A stretch of DNA of 7,427 nt from Pseudonocardia sp. (lineage in GTDB: Bacteria; Actinomycetota; Actinomycetes; Mycobacteriales; Pseudonocardiaceae): NCBI GenBank assembly GCA_030453005.1, contig JAKDLE010000125.1, positions 1 to 7,427 on the forward strand, read 5' to 3'. Position numbers and translations under genes: made by a program. The notes beneath the pieces were generated by a model. That model saw only the letters and a list, made by a program, of their open reading frames with translations. It searched no databases and was not told the origin of the DNA. Shown piece after piece: positions 6,570 through 7,427 of the stretch. Position 1 is the stretch's first letter; each line of letters opens with the position of its first letter.

Positions 6570-7297
6570 CCGGTGAACCCCTGCTCGTCGCCGAGGCCGT
6601 CGTCGCCGGGTACCTGCCCGGGGTCAACATCCTCGACGGTTGCGACCTGCACCTCGCCCAGGGCGAGATCGTGGGGATCATCGGGCCCAACGGGGCGGGC
6701 AAGTCCACGCTGGTGAAAGCGATCTTCGGGCTGCTGCCGGTCCGTTCGGGCGAGATCCGGCTCGACGGCGTCGACATCAGCGGGCGCCCCGCGCACGAGC
6801 TGGTCACCCTCGGCGTCGGCTACGTTCCGCAGAGCCGCAACGTGTTCGCCACCCTCACGGTGGAGGAGAACCTCCAGATCGGGCTCTACCAGCGGCCCAG
6901 ACGCTTCGCCGCGCGCATGCGCGAGGTCGCGGACATCTTCCCGTTGGTGGGGGAGCGTCGCAAGCAGCGGGCCGGGTCCCTGTCGGGCGGCGAGCGTCAG
7001 ATCGTCGCGATGGCGCGAGCGTTGATGATGGAGCCGAAGGTCCTGCTGCTCGACGAGCCGTCGGCCGGGCTGTCCCCGGTGGCCCAGGACGACGCGTTCG
7101 CGCGGATCCGCACGATCAACGAGGCAGGCGTGTCCATGGTGATGGTCGAGCAGAACGCCCGCCGCTGCCTCAATATCGCGCACCGCGGCTACGTGCTGGA
7201 CCAGGGGCGCAACGCCTACACCGGCACCGGCCGGGAGCTGCTGGCCGACGAAGCCGTGATCGAGCTGTATCTCGGCACGCTGGCGCGGGCGCGCTGA
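6566..7297 (+). CDS. livF: ABC importer ATPase LivF, 243 aa
   Basis: This is the partner ATPase of LivG. Walker A is GPNGAGKS (40-47), the Q-loop is YVPQ (Q89), the signature is LSGGE (139-143) and Walker B is VLLLDEP (159-165). The H-loop position reads VEQNA, with Q196 in place of histidine. This is normal for LivF proteins and implies that the LivG-LivF ATPase pair is asymmetric. The segment HRGYVLDQGR and the final ELYLG also fit the family. Length matches the usual 230-245 residues. The start overlaps the livG stop as ATGA, with GGAGGAG at 6551-6557 as a good ribosome site. No terminator-like hairpin follows it before the sequence degrades. Confidence 0.95.
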   Translation: MTGEPLLVAEAVVAGYLPGVNILDGCDLHLAQGEIVGIIGPNGAGKSTLVKAIFGLLPVRSGEIRLDGVDISGRPAHELVTLGVGYVPQSRNVFATLTVEENLQIGLYQRPRRFAARMREVADIFPLVGERRKQRAGSLSGGERQIVAMARALMMEPKVLLLDEPSAGLSPVAQDDAFARIRTINEAGVSMVMVEQNARRCLNIAHRGYVLDQGRNAYTGTGRELLADEAVIELYLGTLARAR

Positions 7298-7338
7298 CCG
7301 CTCGCGACGCGGCAGGGCCTTGTGTCGGCGAGGCGACG

Positions 7339-7344
7339 AAGGAG
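7339..7344 (+). promoter_or_regulatory. Unpaired Shine-Dalgarno sequence for a gene cut off by the window end
   Basis: AAGGAG lies 41 bases after the livF stop and is followed by an A/G-rich spacer of about six bases, where a start codon would be expected. Instead the A/T-free tract begins at 7351. In many operons of this type the solute-binding protein gene adjoins the transporter genes, so a livK-type gene is a reasonable guess for what starts here. Confidence 0.4.
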
Positions 7345-7350
7345 ACGAGA

Positions 7351-7427
7351 GCGGGGCCCCGGGCCCCCCGGGGGGGGGGCGGGGCCCCCGCGGGGCCGGC
7401 CGCGGCGGGGGGCGCCGGGGGGGGGGG
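7351..7427. other. A/T-free low-complexity tract, probable sequencing or assembly artefact
   Basis: All 77 bases are G or C, with several homopolymer runs and a final run of eleven G. Even in DNA of about 70-75% GC such a tract is very unlikely, and it begins abruptly after normal-looking sequence. It resembles degraded read-end sequence at a contig border and should not be interpreted biologically. Confidence 0.75.

Noticed and set aside
6566..7297. Missing H-loop histidine in LivF (VEQNA)
   Set aside because: Glutamine at this position is usual in LivF proteins, so it is not a defect.
3315..7297. Operon as a urea (Urt) transporter
   Set aside because: The Walker A surroundings and other motifs of both ATPases look like LivG and LivF rather than UrtD and UrtE, and no urease gene is near.
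2320..7297. Functional link between tRNA-Leu and the branched-chain amino acid type transporter
   Set aside because: They are on opposite strands with pdtaR between them, and the transporter substrate is unknown; chance is the simpler reading.

Overview
The window comes from a very high-GC actinobacterium. Third codon positions are almost all G or C, GTG starts are common, and the ANTAR regulator is of the PdtaR (mycobacterial Rv1626) type. The overall style fits the Pseudonocardiaceae, but that is an impression from the sequence and not a database match. The last 77 bases (7351-7427) contain no A or T and end in a run of G, so the right edge is probably a contig end with poor sequence.

The left half is on the minus strand. 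Reading leftwards from about 2405 it holds a tRNA-Leu(CAA); a 251-residue protein with an N-terminal helix-turn-helix and two intact LAGLIDADG motifs (2278-1523), starting 41 bases after the tRNA; a membrane-anchored GAF-domain protein (1437-670); and a 56-residue charged protein with its own Shine-Dalgarno sequence (648-478). Bases 1-477 hold no gene I can assign, although 282-480 on the plus strand has coding-like composition.

The right half is on the plus strand. A 120-base divergent intergenic region leads to a PdtaR-like receiver-ANTAR antiterminator (2526-3161). After a 153-base leader comes a compact four-gene ABC import operon: permease livH (3315-4631), permease livM (4642-5718), ATPase livG (5715-6569) and ATPase livF (6566-7297). 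The last three junctions are a 10-base gap and two ATGA overlaps, so the proteins are very probably made together as the membrane core of one importer. No binding protein (livK type) is in the window. A strong unpaired Shine-Dalgarno sequence at 7339-7344, just before the sequence degrades, suggests that the next gene starts there, and it may be the binding protein.

The points most worth a second look are the catalytically intact HTH-LAGLIDADG protein sitting directly behind a tRNA gene, the permease that carries a secreted Ig-like carboxypeptidase-regulatory-type domain at its N-terminus, and the ANTAR regulator next to a transporter operon whose leader can form hairpins. I found no clearly new multi-gene system.
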